Assembly: GCF_000724485.1 (NCBI RefSeq)
Contig: NZ_CP007739.1
Location: 2,822,001-2,886,000 of the forward strand
Direction: 5' to 3'
DNA from: Bacillus methanolicus MGA3
GTDB taxonomy: Bacteria > Bacillota > Bacilli > Bacillales > Cytobacillaceae
DNA: 64,000 bases
Shown: positions 48,667 to 58,864 of the stretch, piece by piece
Position numbering within the stretch: position 1 is the stretch's first letter
Layout of the letters: each line of letters opens with the position of its first letter
Translations under genes and position numbers: made by a program
The notes under the pieces: model-generated
Database searches by the model: none
Told to the model about the DNA's origin: nothing
The model's input: only the letters and a program-made list of their open reading frames with translations

Positions 48667-49617
48667 ATGCTGCGGACTATTGCTGTAGATCATCAAATGC
48701 AATTGATTAAGGACGTGTCGATTAATGATTTAACATCAGGAGATTTTATTTGGTATTGGATCGATTTCAACCAGCCAACGGAAGATGAAACGGACCTGTT
48801 GCGAACGCCGCTGAATTTTCATCCCCTCGCAATTGAAGATTGTATACATAAACTGCAGCGGCCAAAACTCGATTATTATGAAGATCATACCTTTTTTGTC
48901 ACACACAGCCTTAATCCAGAAACATTTTCAAAAGAAGAAATTAACATATTTGTTGCGGATAATTTCATTGTTACTTATCATCATCAAGATTCCCTTGAAA
49001 TAAATGAAGTTTGGGACCGTGTTTTCTTTTCGAATAATCCGGGGCAATGGGATCCATATTTAGTTTTGTACCACGTTCTTGATAAATTGGTCGATAACTA
49101 TTTTCCGGTCGTTTACCAGATTGAAGATACATTAAACGAAATTGATGAAAATTCCAAGAATCGATCAATGGAAGCGCTGCTCGATGATTTGTATGAAACA
49201 AGGCATCAATTGCTAGCTTTAAGACATACAGTGACACCGATGCGAGACTTGATTTATCGGATGCTTAACTCCCATCGTTTAACAGAAATTAAGAAGCGAA
49301 GCGAATATTTTTCTGATATACATGACCATTTACTTAAGCTTACAGAAATGATTGAATCGAATCGAGAACTAACGACGGATATTCGGGACAGCTATCTTTC
49401 CTTAAACTCGCATGAAACAAATCGTGTGATGAAAGTATTGACAGTCATCACGACGATTTTTATGCCTTTAACTTTGATAGCCGGAATTTACGGAATGAAT
49501 TTTGAACACATGCCTGAATTAAAATGGAAATACGGTTATTTTGGCACCCTTTTGTTCATGTTCGTAATCGGATTTGGCATGTTTTTCACTTTTAAAAAGA
49601 AAGGCTGGTTTAAATAG
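48667..49617 (+). CDS. corA: CorA-family magnesium transporter (YfjQ type)
   Basis: A 316-residue divalent-cation channel. The long cytoplasmic N-terminal part (LAIEDCIHKLQRPKLDYYED) ends in the stalk helix. Two C-terminal helices flank the selectivity motif GMN (276-278, in IYGMNFEHMPEL), and the tail is basic (KKKGWFK). It would carry Mg2+ (possibly Co2+ or Ni2+) down the membrane potential. AGGAG lies 12 bases before the ATG. Confidence 0.92.
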   Translation: MLRTIAVDHQMQLIKDVSINDLTSGDFIWYWIDFNQPTEDETDLLRTPLNFHPLAIEDCIHKLQRPKLDYYEDHTFFVTHSLNPETFSKEEINIFVADNFIVTYHHQDSLEINEVWDRVFFSNNPGQWDPYLVLYHVLDKLVDNYFPVVYQIEDTLNEIDENSKNRSMEALLDDLYETRHQLLALRHTVTPMRDLIYRMLNSHRLTEIKKRSEYFSDIHDHLLKLTEMIESNRELTTDIRDSYLSLNSHETNRVMKVLTVITTIFMPLTLIAGIYGMNFEHMPELKWKYGYFGTLLFMFVIGFGMFFTFKKKGWFK

Positions 49618-49637
49618 TAAGAGATTATCGGCAAAGG

Positions 49638-49678
49638 AAAAAACCCCACCTATGCTTCTTCTAGAGGTGGGGTTTTTT
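49638..49678. terminator. Bidirectional terminator between corA and the SDR gene
   Basis: Perfect arms AAAAAACCCCACCT (49638-49651) and AGGTGGGGTTTTTT (49665-49678). Confidence 0.93.
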
Positions 49679-49722
49679 ATGTAAAAACGCCGTTCTATCC
49701 GACATAAATCGAATCCTATCGA

Positions 49723-50517
49723 CTATAATAAAGACCGGACAATGCCTCCATCTACCTTTAAGGCTGCACCAGTAATAGCTGATGCTTGCTCTGAAGCTAA
49801 GAAAACGACCATGTTTGCCACTTCCTCAGTACTGATAAAACGTCCAAGCAATGATGTCGACAAATCTTTATCAAACAGACCCTTTTCAATCTCTTGAAAT
49901 GATTTTCCTGATTCTTTCGCCCAATGATCGAAATATTCACTATTCCGCTCCGTTTTTGTCGGACCGGGAATAAATGCATTAACCGTTACACCACTTTTTG
50001 CAAGACTTTCCGCAAGTCCTCGTGAAAGTCCTAAAACAGCAGCTTTTGCAGCACCGTAGTGAACCATTTCACCCAAATAAAAACCTCCTGTAACACTGCC
50101 ATTAAATAATACTCTGCCCCAGCCTTTTTCCTTCATTCCCTTTGCGTAATGCCGTGAAAGCCTGACAGCACTCATCACATTCACCTGGAAATAATGCTCC
50201 CAATCTTCATCCGTTATTTCAAAAAATTCTTTCGGTTCAAAAATTCCAAGATTGTTTACGAGAATATCTGTTTCCGGCCAGTAATTAATTAATTCATTCA
50301 CACCAACACTGCTGCTTAGATCAGCGGCGAAACCGCATGCTTCCGCTCCGGGAATTTCTCGTTTGAGCCTTTCAACTGCCTCTGTAACCTGCTCTTCAAA
50401 ACGTCCGTTTAAAAGAACAGAAGCCCCTGCCTTCGCAAGACCTTTCGCAATTGCAAAGCCAATTCCCGTTGTCGAGCCGCTGATAACTGCTTTTTTTCCG
50501 TTCAGCTTTATGTCCAT
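49723..50517 (-). CDS. Short-chain dehydrogenase/reductase
   Basis: A 264-residue classical SDR. The cofactor motif is GSTTGIG (residues 14-20), then LVNNLG. The catalytic triad is S141 (FNGSVTGG), Y154 and K158 (VHYGAAK). The C-terminus ITGAALKVDGGIVRS is typical. The cofactor region (NGR after the second strand) suggests NADP. The substrate is unknown. It stands alone, converging on corA. Confidence 0.88.
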   Translation of the reverse strand: MDIKLNGKKAVISGSTTGIGFAIAKGLAKAGASVLLNGRFEEQVTEAVERLKREIPGAEACGFAADLSSSVGVNELINYWPETDILVNNLGIFEPKEFFEITDEDWEHYFQVNVMSAVRLSRHYAKGMKEKGWGRVLFNGSVTGGFYLGEMVHYGAAKAAVLGLSRGLAESLAKSGVTVNAFIPGPTKTERNSEYFDHWAKESGKSFQEIEKGLFDKDLSTSLLGRFISTEEVANMVVFLASEQASAITGAALKVDGGIVRSLL

Positions 50518-50670
50518 ACAAATTCACCTTGTCCTTTCGATTCATTTATTTTTGAGCTAAAACGATTCCAATTTTTTTATTTTTCAAAAATGTAAATCGA
50601 ATCTTATAATTGTGATAAAATATGCGATAGAACATTGCGCAAAATTTATTATATTGAAGGCGGATGAGAT

Positions 50671-51096
50671 GTGTATAGGGTTTCCATTGAAAGAGAAGAT
50701 GATGTTTACATAGCCAGTACCATAGGAAAAATGACTGCAGAACACTTCGGATTAAATAAAAGCCAACAAACGAAGTTGGTCGTATCCATTATGGAATTAT
50801 CTCGCAACATTGTCTACTATGCAGGTAAAGGAGAAATTTTTATCAATCCGATTAAGTCATATGGAATTGAAATTATTGCAGTTGATAAAGGCCCCGGAAT
50901 TAAAGACATTGATAAAATCTTAAGAAATGAAATTCCCTCTAAAAAAGGGCTGGGATTAGGTTTATCAGGGGTAATGCGTTTAATGGATGAATTTGAAATC
51001 ACAAGTAATAATAACCTTGGAACTAAGGTTAGAGCCGTAAAATGGATCGATGAAAGGCTGGTTAAACGCTATGAAGAATTTAGCTGCCAATCATAA
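50671..51096 (+). CDS. RsbT-like serine/threonine switch kinase
   Basis: A 141-residue GHKL-fold protein closely patterned on RsbT, the kinase of stressosomes: N-box ELSRNIVYYAGKGEI, G1 box DKGPGIKDIDKI, G2 box KKGLGLGLSGVMRLMDEF and the end LGTKVRAVKWIDER. RsbT phosphorylates RsbS and RsbR on STAS-domain Ser/Thr residues and, once freed, activates RsbU. Here no rsbS or rsbU is nearby. Instead its last 26 bases overlap a gene whose C-terminal half is an RsbR homologue. The start is GTG at 50671 behind AAGGCGG. It is probably not the rsbT of the sigB operon, since no other rsb or sigB gene is adjacent. Confidence 0.85.
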   Translation: MYRVSIEREDDVYIASTIGKMTAEHFGLNKSQQTKLVVSIMELSRNIVYYAGKGEIFINPIKSYGIEIIAVDKGPGIKDIDKILRNEIPSKKGLGLGLSGVMRLMDEFEITSNNNLGTKVRAVKWIDERLVKRYEEFSCQS

Positions 51097-52936
51097 CATC
51101 CATTATGGATTGATTGAACTCACTCCAGATGGAATCATAAAAAAAATGAATAAAGAGATAAAAAAGTTATCTTTCTTAGAAGATAATGAATCAGACAACT
51201 TGTTCAAACGTATCAAAAACAATGAAATTAAGAAGAAACTACATGAATGCTTTATGGGCAAATCAAATCAATTTATAGCAAACATTGATGGTCAAAGTTA
51301 CCTTTTTTTGTTTCATAAAACCTATGATGAACAAAAGCTCGAAAAGATTCATTTGTATATTTTCAATTTCAACCAGTTACAAAACTATATTGATACCAAT
51401 TGGAATAATAATCATTTAATATCATCTATCGGGGAGATGGCAGCCGGTGTTGCTCATGAGGTTCGAAATCCCTTAACTGCTGTAAAAGGATTTCTGCAAT
51501 TATTGGATCAAACTTATAATGCCGAATATATTCAGATCGCGCAAAGCGAATTAGAGCGTGCCATCACTATCTTAAATGATTTAATGAGTGTCTCAAAACC
51601 CGAATTTGTACAAGAACAGCCTACATCTTTTAATGTATGTACGGAATTAAAATCCACCTTACTATTATTTCAGAACAAGCTTTATAATATAAGGGTAATC
51701 AAAAAGCTCGAAAATAAAGAAGCAACGATTATAGGAAGAAAAAATCAAATTAAAAAGGCATTTTTTAATTTAATTAAAAATGCAATTGAATCAATGCCAA
51801 ACGGCGGGACACTGGTCATTGAACAAACCGAGGATTATCAAGATATCCATATTACCATTTCAGATACTGGCGTTGGAATTCCAAAGGACAAGCTTCGGCT
51901 CTTAGGCACTCCTTTCTTTACATTAAAACAGGATGGAAAAGGATTGGGGCTAGCGCAAGTTTTTAATGCGATCCAAAACAATAATGGAAAAATACATGTA
52001 GAGAGCGAGGAGGGCAAAGGAACAACCTTCTACCTTTCTTTTTCAAAATACAAAGGTAATTCTGTTCAATATATAGGAGGGAATTCGATGGCAACTGAAA
52101 TAAACTCAAAAAGTAAATTATCTGAATTTTTAGAGCAAACTTCAGAGTTCTATTCAAATGAATGGATTCAATATATAAAAAAGGACAAAAGCTATATTAG
52201 CACATTATTAAGTGAAAACGGAGAACTTGAAAGATTCGAAGTAAATGGAAATCCAATCATACACATAGTTGCAAAAAATATTCAAGCATTAAAACCGGAA
52301 GATATTATGGACACTGCAAAAGAATATGGCATTCGGCTTGCAAAAGCCGATTTTCCGATTCATTTGGCTTGGGAACTCATTCAATCCTCTCGAGGGATTA
52401 TCTGGAGTGCGATTAAAGCCTTTTATAACGAATCGAAATGCACTCTTGACATGGAACAATTTTTTGCCTTAGAACGAGAAGTGAATGATATAATTGATAT
52501 GTTTATCGATTCATATACCGCTTACTACGTCGGTTATAAAGAGGAACTATTGAAAAGCCATCGTCAAACATTAGACGAATTGACCGTTCCGATTATCCCG
52601 ATTACAGATAAAATATGTATTCTTCCAATCGTCGGAAATGTGGATACGTACCGTGCAAAAAAAATACGAGAAAGAACTTTAGTAAGAGTAAAAGAATTAA
52701 AAGCACAGCAATTGATTATTGATATTTCCGGCGTTCCATTTGTGGATACGGCCGTTGTCAGCCATTTATTTAAAATTGTTAAAGGAATTAAATTATTAGG
52801 CTGTTCAACCATATTAACCGGAATCAGTCCGGAAATTGCAGATACAATGATTGAACTTGGAATAGAGATCGACAAAGATTTAAAAACCAGAGCTGATCTT
52901 CAACAGGCTTTACAGGAAATCACCCACCCTTCATAA
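51071..52936 (+). CDS. Fusion of a sensor histidine kinase with an RsbR-type STAS protein
   Basis: A 621-residue cytoplasmic protein. Residues 1-110 are a PAS-like input region (YGLIELTPDGIIKKMNKEIK). HisKA covers about 118-180, with phospho-acceptor H129 in AAGVAHEVRNPLTAVKG. HATPase covers about 220-330 (NLIKNAIESMPNGG, D265-T-G-V-G, KGLGLAQVFNAI). Residues 340-621 form a complete RsbR-like protein: an N-terminal non-haem globin-like domain (LSEFLEQTSEFYSNEWIQYI), then STAS with IIDISGVPFVDTAVVSH (T560) and GISPEIADTMIELGI (T592), at positions matching the RsbT-phosphorylated threonines of RsbR. The ATG at 51071 lies inside the end of the rsbT-like gene. No receiver or DNA-binding partner is nearby. 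Confidence 0.85.
   Translation: MKNLAANHNIHYGLIELTPDGIIKKMNKEIKKLSFLEDNESDNLFKRIKNNEIKKKLHECFMGKSNQFIANIDGQSYLFLFHKTYDEQKLEKIHLYIFNFNQLQNYIDTNWNNNHLISSIGEMAAGVAHEVRNPLTAVKGFLQLLDQTYNAEYIQIAQSELERAITILNDLMSVSKPEFVQEQPTSFNVCTELKSTLLLFQNKLYNIRVIKKLENKEATIIGRKNQIKKAFFNLIKNAIESMPNGGTLVIEQTEDYQDIHITISDTGVGIPKDKLRLLGTPFFTLKQDGKGLGLAQVFNAIQNNNGKIHVESEEGKGTTFYLSFSKYKGNSVQYIGGNSMATEINSKSKLSEFLEQTSEFYSNEWIQYIKKDKSYISTLLSENGELERFEVNGNPIIHIVAKNIQALKPEDIMDTAKEYGIRLAKADFPIHLAWELIQSSRGIIWSAIKAFYNESKCTLDMEQFFALEREVNDIIDMFIDSYTAYYVGYKEELLKSHRQTLDELTVPIIPITDKICILPIVGNVDTYRAKKIRERTLVRVKELKAQQLIIDISGVPFVDTAVVSHLFKIVKGIKLLGCSTILTGISPEIADTMIELGIEIDKDLKTRADLQQALQEITHPS
52075..52090 (+). promoter_or_regulatory. Internal ribosome site and start for a free RsbR-like protein
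   Basis: AGGAGG (52075-52080), a seven-base spacer, then ATG (52088-52090), in frame with the fusion. Initiation here would give a 282-residue protein, about the length of an ordinary RsbR. The site lies exactly at the junction of the kinase and RsbR parts, which suggests two once-separate genes. Confidence 0.65.
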
Positions 52937-52994
52937 AAATTTCATTTTTCAATTCCACATGCCAGTATTAGTTCCAAAATATAATGGGCAATAT

Positions 52995-53030
52995 AAACAC
53001 CACTCTATATCTATAACCAGAGTGGTGTTT
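52995..53030 (+). terminator. Terminator of the RsbT/kinase-RsbR module
   Basis: Perfect 12-base arms AAACACCACTCT (52995-53006) and AGAGTGGTGTTT (53019-53030), followed by TCC. Confidence 0.75.
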
Positions 53031-53104
53031 TCCTATTTTCAGTTGCTTTTAATTTTCAGTATTTCTGCCAACCTTAAAATATGTAAAAAATTTTTGAATT
53101 CCCG

Positions 53105-53135
53105 TTGACTCTGACGCTGCGTCATAGAATAAGAT
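53105..53135 (+). promoter_or_regulatory. MerR-type promoter with operator dyad
   Basis: TTGACT (53105-53110) and TAAGAT (53130-53135) are separated by 19 bases, the overlong spacer typical of MerR-controlled promoters. The dyad TGACGC-T-GCGTCA (53112-53124) lies in that spacer. The following gene probably regulates itself. Confidence 0.8.
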
Positions 53136-53155
53136 CAAATTGTGGAGGTGAGAAA

Positions 53156-53905
53156 ATGTATAAAGTAAAAGAAGTAGCCGATATGGCAGGTGTAAGTGTG
53201 CGCACTCTCCACCATTATGACCGCATCGGGCTGCTTGTACCAGAATCCGTAACCCCGGCCGGGTATCGACTTTATACAACCCAAAACCTCGAAAAGCTGC
53301 AGCAAATCTTATTTTTTAAAGAAATCGGCTTTACTTTACAAGAAATTAAAGCGATTCTTGATAGTCCGAACTTTGACAGAAAACAAGCATTAAAAGAACA
53401 CAAAGAACTTCTTTTGAAAAAAAGGGCTAGAATAGAAGAAATGATTCAGACCGTTGACAACACAATAAAATCGATTGAAGGAGAAATAGAAATGAAAAAT
53501 AAAGATATGTTTAAAGGCTTTAATATGAAAGCCATTGAAGAACATCAAAAAAAATATGCGGATGAGATCAAAGAACGCTACGGTGTTGACGCCATGGAGG
53601 AACTTGCCAAACACTCCGAAGATGAATGGGCAACAATTATGAAACGCAATGACGAAATTTTTAAAGAGCTTGCGGCGAATATGGATAAATCGCCGGAAGA
53701 TCCAGTTGTCCAAAAGGCAGTTGCAGATTGGAGACAACATATTACTGACAATTTCTACGATTGCACCATCGAAATCTTCCGAGGGCTTGGCGATTTATAT
53801 GTAGACGACATACGATTCACAAAAAATATCGACAAATATAAAGAAGGACTCGCAAAGTTTTTACGCGAAGCAATTCATGTATACTGTGATAACCATTCCG
53901 GATAA
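53156..53905 (+). CDS. MerR-family regulator with TipAS effector domain (Mta/TipA type)
   Basis: A 249-residue activator. The N-terminal winged helix (MYKVKEVADMAGVSVRTLHH, then YDRIGLLVPESVTPAGYRLY) covers residues 1-70, a coiled-coil dimer helix about 75-115, and a TipAS drug-binding domain about 125-249 (YGVDAMEELAKHSEDEWATI, DLYVDDIRFTKNIDKYKEGL). Relatives bind thiopeptide or other hydrophobic ligands and activate efflux genes; B. subtilis Mta is one. No efflux gene is adjacent. The start at 53156 follows GGAGGTGA. Confidence 0.88.
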   Translation: MYKVKEVADMAGVSVRTLHHYDRIGLLVPESVTPAGYRLYTTQNLEKLQQILFFKEIGFTLQEIKAILDSPNFDRKQALKEHKELLLKKRARIEEMIQTVDNTIKSIEGEIEMKNKDMFKGFNMKAIEEHQKKYADEIKERYGVDAMEELAKHSEDEWATIMKRNDEIFKELAANMDKSPEDPVVQKAVADWRQHITDNFYDCTIEIFRGLGDLYVDDIRFTKNIDKYKEGLAKFLREAIHVYCDNHSG

Positions 53906-53920
53906 TGAGAAAAACGCAAA

Positions 53921-53985
53921 AAAGGCTGACTTACAGGCAAAGGGTCAGACCCCTCCAATACAACATTTAGACAAACAGATTATAA
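53921..53985. repeat. Inverted-repeat element, copy D (one end only)
   Basis: AAAGGGTCAGACCCCTCCAA then TACAACATTTAGACAAACA closely matches the inverted right half of copy C (CCTCCAATGCAACATATAGACAAATAC). The opposite end is absent and AT-rich DNA follows. It is a truncated copy between the MerR gene and catE. Confidence 0.65.
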
Positions 53986-54048
53986 AAATAATATAATTAT
54001 TTACACAAAGTAACTAATCTTCTTTAAAAAATATCGGAGGAAAACCTT

Positions 54049-54900
54049 ATGAAATTTCACCGTCATCCACATACATTTGTGGGGCAAGTGTACTTAAAAG
54101 TGGCAAACTTAGAACGTTCTCTCGAGTTTTACCAAAATATTATCGGTTTTCAAGTACTAACAAAATCAGCAAAAAAGGCTGTACTAACGGCAAATGGCAC
54201 AACTCCCCTATTATCGATTGAGCAGCCGGAAAATGTAATACCAAAAAAACCGAGGACAACAGGTTTGTATCATTTTGCTCTTTTGTTGCCAAGCCGTAAT
54301 GACTTAGCCCGAATTTTGCGTCATTTCATTCAAATCCGCTACCCGCTGCAAGGAGCATCTGACCATCTTGTAAGTGAGGCAATTTATTTAGCTGATCCAG
54401 ATGGAAATGGTATTGAAATTTATTCAGACCGGCCTTCTGCAGCATGGAATTGGGAAAACGGTGAAGTTGAAATGGCAACGGTGCCATTGGATGCAGAAAA
54501 TCTTCTTGCGGAAGGGGATGGAGAGGCATGGACAGGTCTTCCGAGTAATACATTAATGGGGCATATTCATTTACATGTCTCTGAATTGCAAAAAACAGAG
54601 GAATTCTACATACAAGGACTTGGGTTCAATATTGTAAACCGATATGGAAGACAAGCACTCTTCATTTCTACCGGAGGATACCACCATCATATTGGATTAA
54701 ATACATGGAATGGAGTAGGTGCGCCTGCACCTTTAGAAAACAGTGTCGGTTTGAAGCGTTTTTCTCTCGTGTTGCCTAACAAAGAAACGAGAAAAAAAGT
54801 GATCGAGCAGCTGCAAAAGATCGGTGCTTGGATAAAAGAAGAAAATGATATCGTCCTTACGAAAGATCCTTCAGGCAATCTGATTGAACTATCAGTTTAA
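54049..54900 (+). CDS. catE: Glyoxalase/extradiol dioxygenase family protein, CatE type
   Basis: A 283-residue protein with two vicinal-oxygen-chelate modules (FVGQVYLKVANLERSLEFYQ and MGHIHLHVSELQKTEEFYIQ). Candidate iron ligands are the His in GHIHLHV, the His cluster GGYHHHIGLN and the Glu in GNLIELSV. B. subtilis CatE (YfiE) is a catechol 2,3-dioxygenase of this size. Actual substrate use here is inferred. CGGAGGA precedes the ATG. Confidence 0.83.
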   Translation: MKFHRHPHTFVGQVYLKVANLERSLEFYQNIIGFQVLTKSAKKAVLTANGTTPLLSIEQPENVIPKKPRTTGLYHFALLLPSRNDLARILRHFIQIRYPLQGASDHLVSEAIYLADPDGNGIEIYSDRPSAAWNWENGEVEMATVPLDAENLLAEGDGEAWTGLPSNTLMGHIHLHVSELQKTEEFYIQGLGFNIVNRYGRQALFISTGGYHHHIGLNTWNGVGAPAPLENSVGLKRFSLVLPNKETRKKVIEQLQKIGAWIKEENDIVLTKDPSGNLIELSV

Positions 54901-54909
54901 AAATGGAAG

Positions 54910-54930
54910 AGAGGCTGACTCCCAGCCTCT
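54910..54930. terminator. Hairpin between catE and ppaC
   Basis: Arms AGAGGCTG (54910-54917) and CAGCCTCT (54923-54930). The T-rich tail is weak on both sides. It lies between converging genes. Confidence 0.55.
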
Positions 54931-54940
54931 ATTTCAAGTT

Positions 54941-55882
54941 TTATTTTGAATCTATTTTATTAAAAATATCAGTTAAAACAGGAACAATTTGTTTTTTACG
55001 GGAGACGACGCCTTTAAGAACAGCAGTATTATCTTCAAGGGTAACTTGAAATGCCTGCTCCACTGCATTCGCTTTGCGGCCAAGGGCTACTGCTGTGGAA
55101 TCGTTAGTTAAGATGTTTGTGACAACAAATAAGAATAAATCCAATTCCTTATCAGCAATGACACGTGATAGGACTGCTTCAAGCTCTTCCTTGCGGTCAA
55201 GGACGTCTTTAGGATCAACGGTATTTACTTGTGCAATTTCAACCTTGCTTTGTCCCATTTGGAATTCTTTAGCATCAAGAGAAATGAGCTGTTCAATCGT
55301 CTTATCACTCAAGTCAGCTCCTGCTTTCAGCATTTCCAAACCATACTTTTCTGCATCTACACCAGCGATCTCTGCAAGTTCACGTGCAGCAGCAATATCT
55401 TCTTCCGTACATGTAGGAGATTTGAATAATAAAGAATCTGAAATGATCGCAGAAAGCATAAGTCCAGCGGTCTCTTTTCGAATCTCTACTCCATGTTCCT
55501 TATATAATTTTTTTAAGATCGTTGCTGTACACCCTACCGGCTCGGCGCGGTAATACAAAGGATCACTTGTTTCAAAATTAGCAATTCGATGATGGTCGAT
55601 GACTTCTAATACGCGAACTTGATCGATATCATCTGCACTTTGCTGCCGCTCATTATGATCAACGAGAATAACACTGTTTACTTCATCAGAAACTTTTTCC
55701 ACGAGCCGCGGTGCTTTCGCATTAAAATAATCAAGGGCAAATTTTGTTTCTCCATTCACTTCGCCTAATCGAACAGGCTCTACATTCATTCCTAATTTTG
55801 CTTTCAGCTCAGAATAAGCAATAGCTGAACAAATTGAATCTGTGTCAGGGTTTTTGTGTCCGAATACAAATACTTTTTCCAT
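54941..55882 (-). CDS. ppaC: Manganese-dependent inorganic pyrophosphatase PpaC
   Basis: A 313-residue family II pyrophosphatase of the DHH superfamily. Marks are [43 protein letters not shown] and the C-terminal substrate site [11 protein letters not shown]. It hydrolyses pyrophosphate with Mn2+ or Co2+. The start at 55882 follows AAAGGAG. Confidence 0.96.
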   Translation of the reverse strand: MEKVFVFGHKNPDTDSICSAIAYSELKAKLGMNVEPVRLGEVNGETKFALDYFNAKAPRLVEKVSDEVNSVILVDHNERQQSADDIDQVRVLEVIDHHRIANFETSDPLYYRAEPVGCTATILKKLYKEHGVEIRKETAGLMLSAIISDSLLFKSPTCTEEDIAAARELAEIAGVDAEKYGLEMLKAGADLSDKTIEQLISLDAKEFQMGQSKVEIAQVNTVDPKDVLDRKEELEAVLSRVIADKELDLFLFVVTNILTNDSTAVALGRKANAVEQAFQVTLEDNTAVLKGVVSRKKQIVPVLTDIFNKIDSK

Positions 55883-56030
55883 TTCTCTGCTCCTTTATTG
55901 ATAGAGATAGATTTCTTTCAATTTTTAAATGAGAGATTCTTTTTCCAAAAGATATTTTAACATTTCTGCACTGTTCTTTAAAACTGTACTTCATAAAAAA
56001 CATTTTTACTCCCGGCCAAAAGAAATAGGC

Positions 56031-56060
56031 TTCAACAAAAAAAGCCAAAAGGGCTGACTT
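56031..56060 (-). terminator. Terminator of nadE
   Basis: Minus-strand AGCC-CTTTT-GGCT followed by TTTTTTTG. The stem is short but the T run is good. Confidence 0.5.
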
Positions 56061-56101
56061 TTTTGCACCTTAAGGCTTTCCTTTTTCCAAAAAACGCTTG
56101 T

Positions 56102-56923
56102 CTATTTCCACCATGAATCAAATTTTGTTGCAGGAAGTCTACGTTTATGCTCAGTCGCTAAATAACGGCGCTCAATCTTTTCCGCAACTTCTTTTGATAC
56201 AGGTTTTCCTTCGAGGTAATCATCCAGTTCATCATATGAAATTCCAAGCTCTGTTTCGTCTGCTTGTCCCGGTTTTTCATCTAAAAGGTCTGCTGTCGGG
56301 ACTTTTAGATAAATTCGTTCCGAAGCCCCAAGTTCTTTTAATAACGCTCTGCCTTGGCGTTTGTTTAAGCCATATAGCGGAAGAACGTCCGCTCCTCCGT
56401 CTCCGTATTTTGTAAAAAAGCCAGTCACTGCTTCTGCGGCATGGTCTGTACCAATGACAAGGTATCCTTCCTCGCCTGCAATCGCATATTGTGCAATCAT
56501 TCTCATTCTTGCTTTGACGTTGCCTTTTTGATAATCGCTTAGTGGCTCTCCTGATGTAATTCTGTCATACTCAGCTTTTACCCCGTCTACTGCTTCTTTA
56601 ATGTTAAAAACGTACTCACGGTCCGCTTTTATAAAATCTAAAGAAGCTTTGGCATCTTCCTCATCCAACTGGACTCCATATGGAAGCCGTACAGCAATAA
56701 ATTCAGCTTTATGGCCTTCTTGCCGCAATTCTTCCACTGCAAGCTGTGCAAGCCGTCCGGCAAGCGTTGAGTCTTGTCCACCACTGATTCCTAAAACAAA
56801 TCCTTTTGCCCCTGTCTTTTTCAAATATGCTTTTAAAAAGTCAATTCGTTCCCTGATTTCTTCTTTTGGATTAATTTCTGGCTTCACTTGTAAATCCTCA
56901 ATAATTTGTTTCTGTAAACTCAT
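56102..56923 (-). CDS. nadE: Ammonia-dependent NAD synthetase NadE
   Basis: A 273-residue N-type ATP pyrophosphatase that makes NAD from deamido-NAD and ammonia. The PP-loop is [15 protein letters not shown], followed by [46 protein letters not shown] and [15 protein letters not shown]. It lacks a glutaminase domain, as in Bacillus NadE. The divergent gene is the Rrf2 regulator. Confidence 0.96.
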   Translation of the reverse strand: MSLQKQIIEDLQVKPEINPKEEIRERIDFLKAYLKKTGAKGFVLGISGGQDSTLAGRLAQLAVEELRQEGHKAEFIAVRLPYGVQLDEEDAKASLDFIKADREYVFNIKEAVDGVKAEYDRITSGEPLSDYQKGNVKARMRMIAQYAIAGEEGYLVIGTDHAAEAVTGFFTKYGDGGADVLPLYGLNKRQGRALLKELGASERIYLKVPTADLLDEKPGQADETELGISYDELDDYLEGKPVSKEVAEKIERRYLATEHKRRLPATKFDSWWK

Positions 56924-57098
56924 TCTTTCACACCTCTTTCTTACATTTATTTATCATTATATCCTTTCTTAACTTTTCTGAAAATATGGGTGTAAACGAT
57001 CTTTCGTATAAAAGAGAATAAAAAGTGCCTTTTGTTGAAAATGTGGCTGCCATTTCAAATTTTGCCGGTATGCCCGATACTTTTTTAATCATCGTTTG

Positions 57099-57127
57099 TT
57101 GACATTTATAACTGTAACATTTATTAT
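57099..57127 (+). promoter_or_regulatory. Promoter of the Rrf2-mnmA pair
   Basis: TTGACA (57099-57104), a 17-base spacer and TATTAT (57122-57127). ACTGTAACATTTATTATTAC in and after the spacer contains TGTAA and TTACA as an inverted pair, a possible autoregulatory site. ACTGTAAT recurs just before mnmA (about 57582). Confidence 0.7.
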
Positions 57128-57154
57128 TACATTTGGGAAGAAGGTGTAAGATTA

Positions 57155-57565
57155 TTGAATAGTGATTTTTCTATTGCTGTCCATTGCGTTGCCTATTTGG
57201 CAACAAGGTCCGAACAAAGAGTGACAAGTGAAGATATTGCTCAAAGTATAACCGTTCACCCTGTTCGATTAAGGAAAATTTTAAGTTTGCTTAGAAAAGA
57301 AAATATTATCGTTTCGAAAGAGGGAGCAAAAGGCGGATTTTCTTTAAAAGAAAAACCAGAAAATATTACATTAGATAAAATCTTTATGATAACGAGTGAA
57401 GGCACTCTATTGCCTAAATGCCCCGAAGGAAATGAGAGCTGTATCGTAGGAAAAAATTTATCCTCAATCCTATTGAACATTTTTGAAGAAGCTGAGGAAC
57501 ATCTGATGAATTATTTAAAACGGATTACGATACAAGATATTATTAAGGAAATTAAAAATAGATAA
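57155..57565 (+). CDS. Rrf2-family transcriptional regulator
   Basis: A 136-residue winged-helix regulator: MNSDFSIAVHCVAYLATRSE, recognition region VHPVRLRKILSLLRKENIIV, then GAKGGFSLKEKPENITLDKI. Two cysteines in LPKCPEGNESCIVG fit the CxxxxxC spacing of YwnA-type members rather than the three-Cys cluster of IscR/NsrR. The effector is unknown. The start is TTG behind AAGGTG. mnmA follows 53 bases later on the same strand, so it probably controls both. Confidence 0.85.
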   Translation: MNSDFSIAVHCVAYLATRSEQRVTSEDIAQSITVHPVRLRKILSLLRKENIIVSKEGAKGGFSLKEKPENITLDKIFMITSEGTLLPKCPEGNESCIVGKNLSSILLNIFEEAEEHLMNYLKRITIQDIIKEIKNR

Positions 57566-57591
57566 TTTTTTTTTGATAAAAACTGTAATAA

Positions 57592-58731
<1,140 letters not shown>

Positions 58732-58740
58732 TGGATGATC

Positions 58741-58778
58741 GCTAGGAATCGAAACCTTAACTTATTTCCATTCCTAGC
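58741..58778 (+). terminator. Hairpin after mnmA
   Basis: Arms GCTAGGAAT (58741-58749) and ATTCCTAGC (58770-58778). No T run follows, so termination strength is doubtful. Confidence 0.4.
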
Positions 58779-58864
58779 TGCATGATGAGTGAATAATTTG
58801 TAATAAAGCATAATAAGAAAGCAATTATCATTCTAATTCATAGAAAAAGATTGAGGGATTAACA

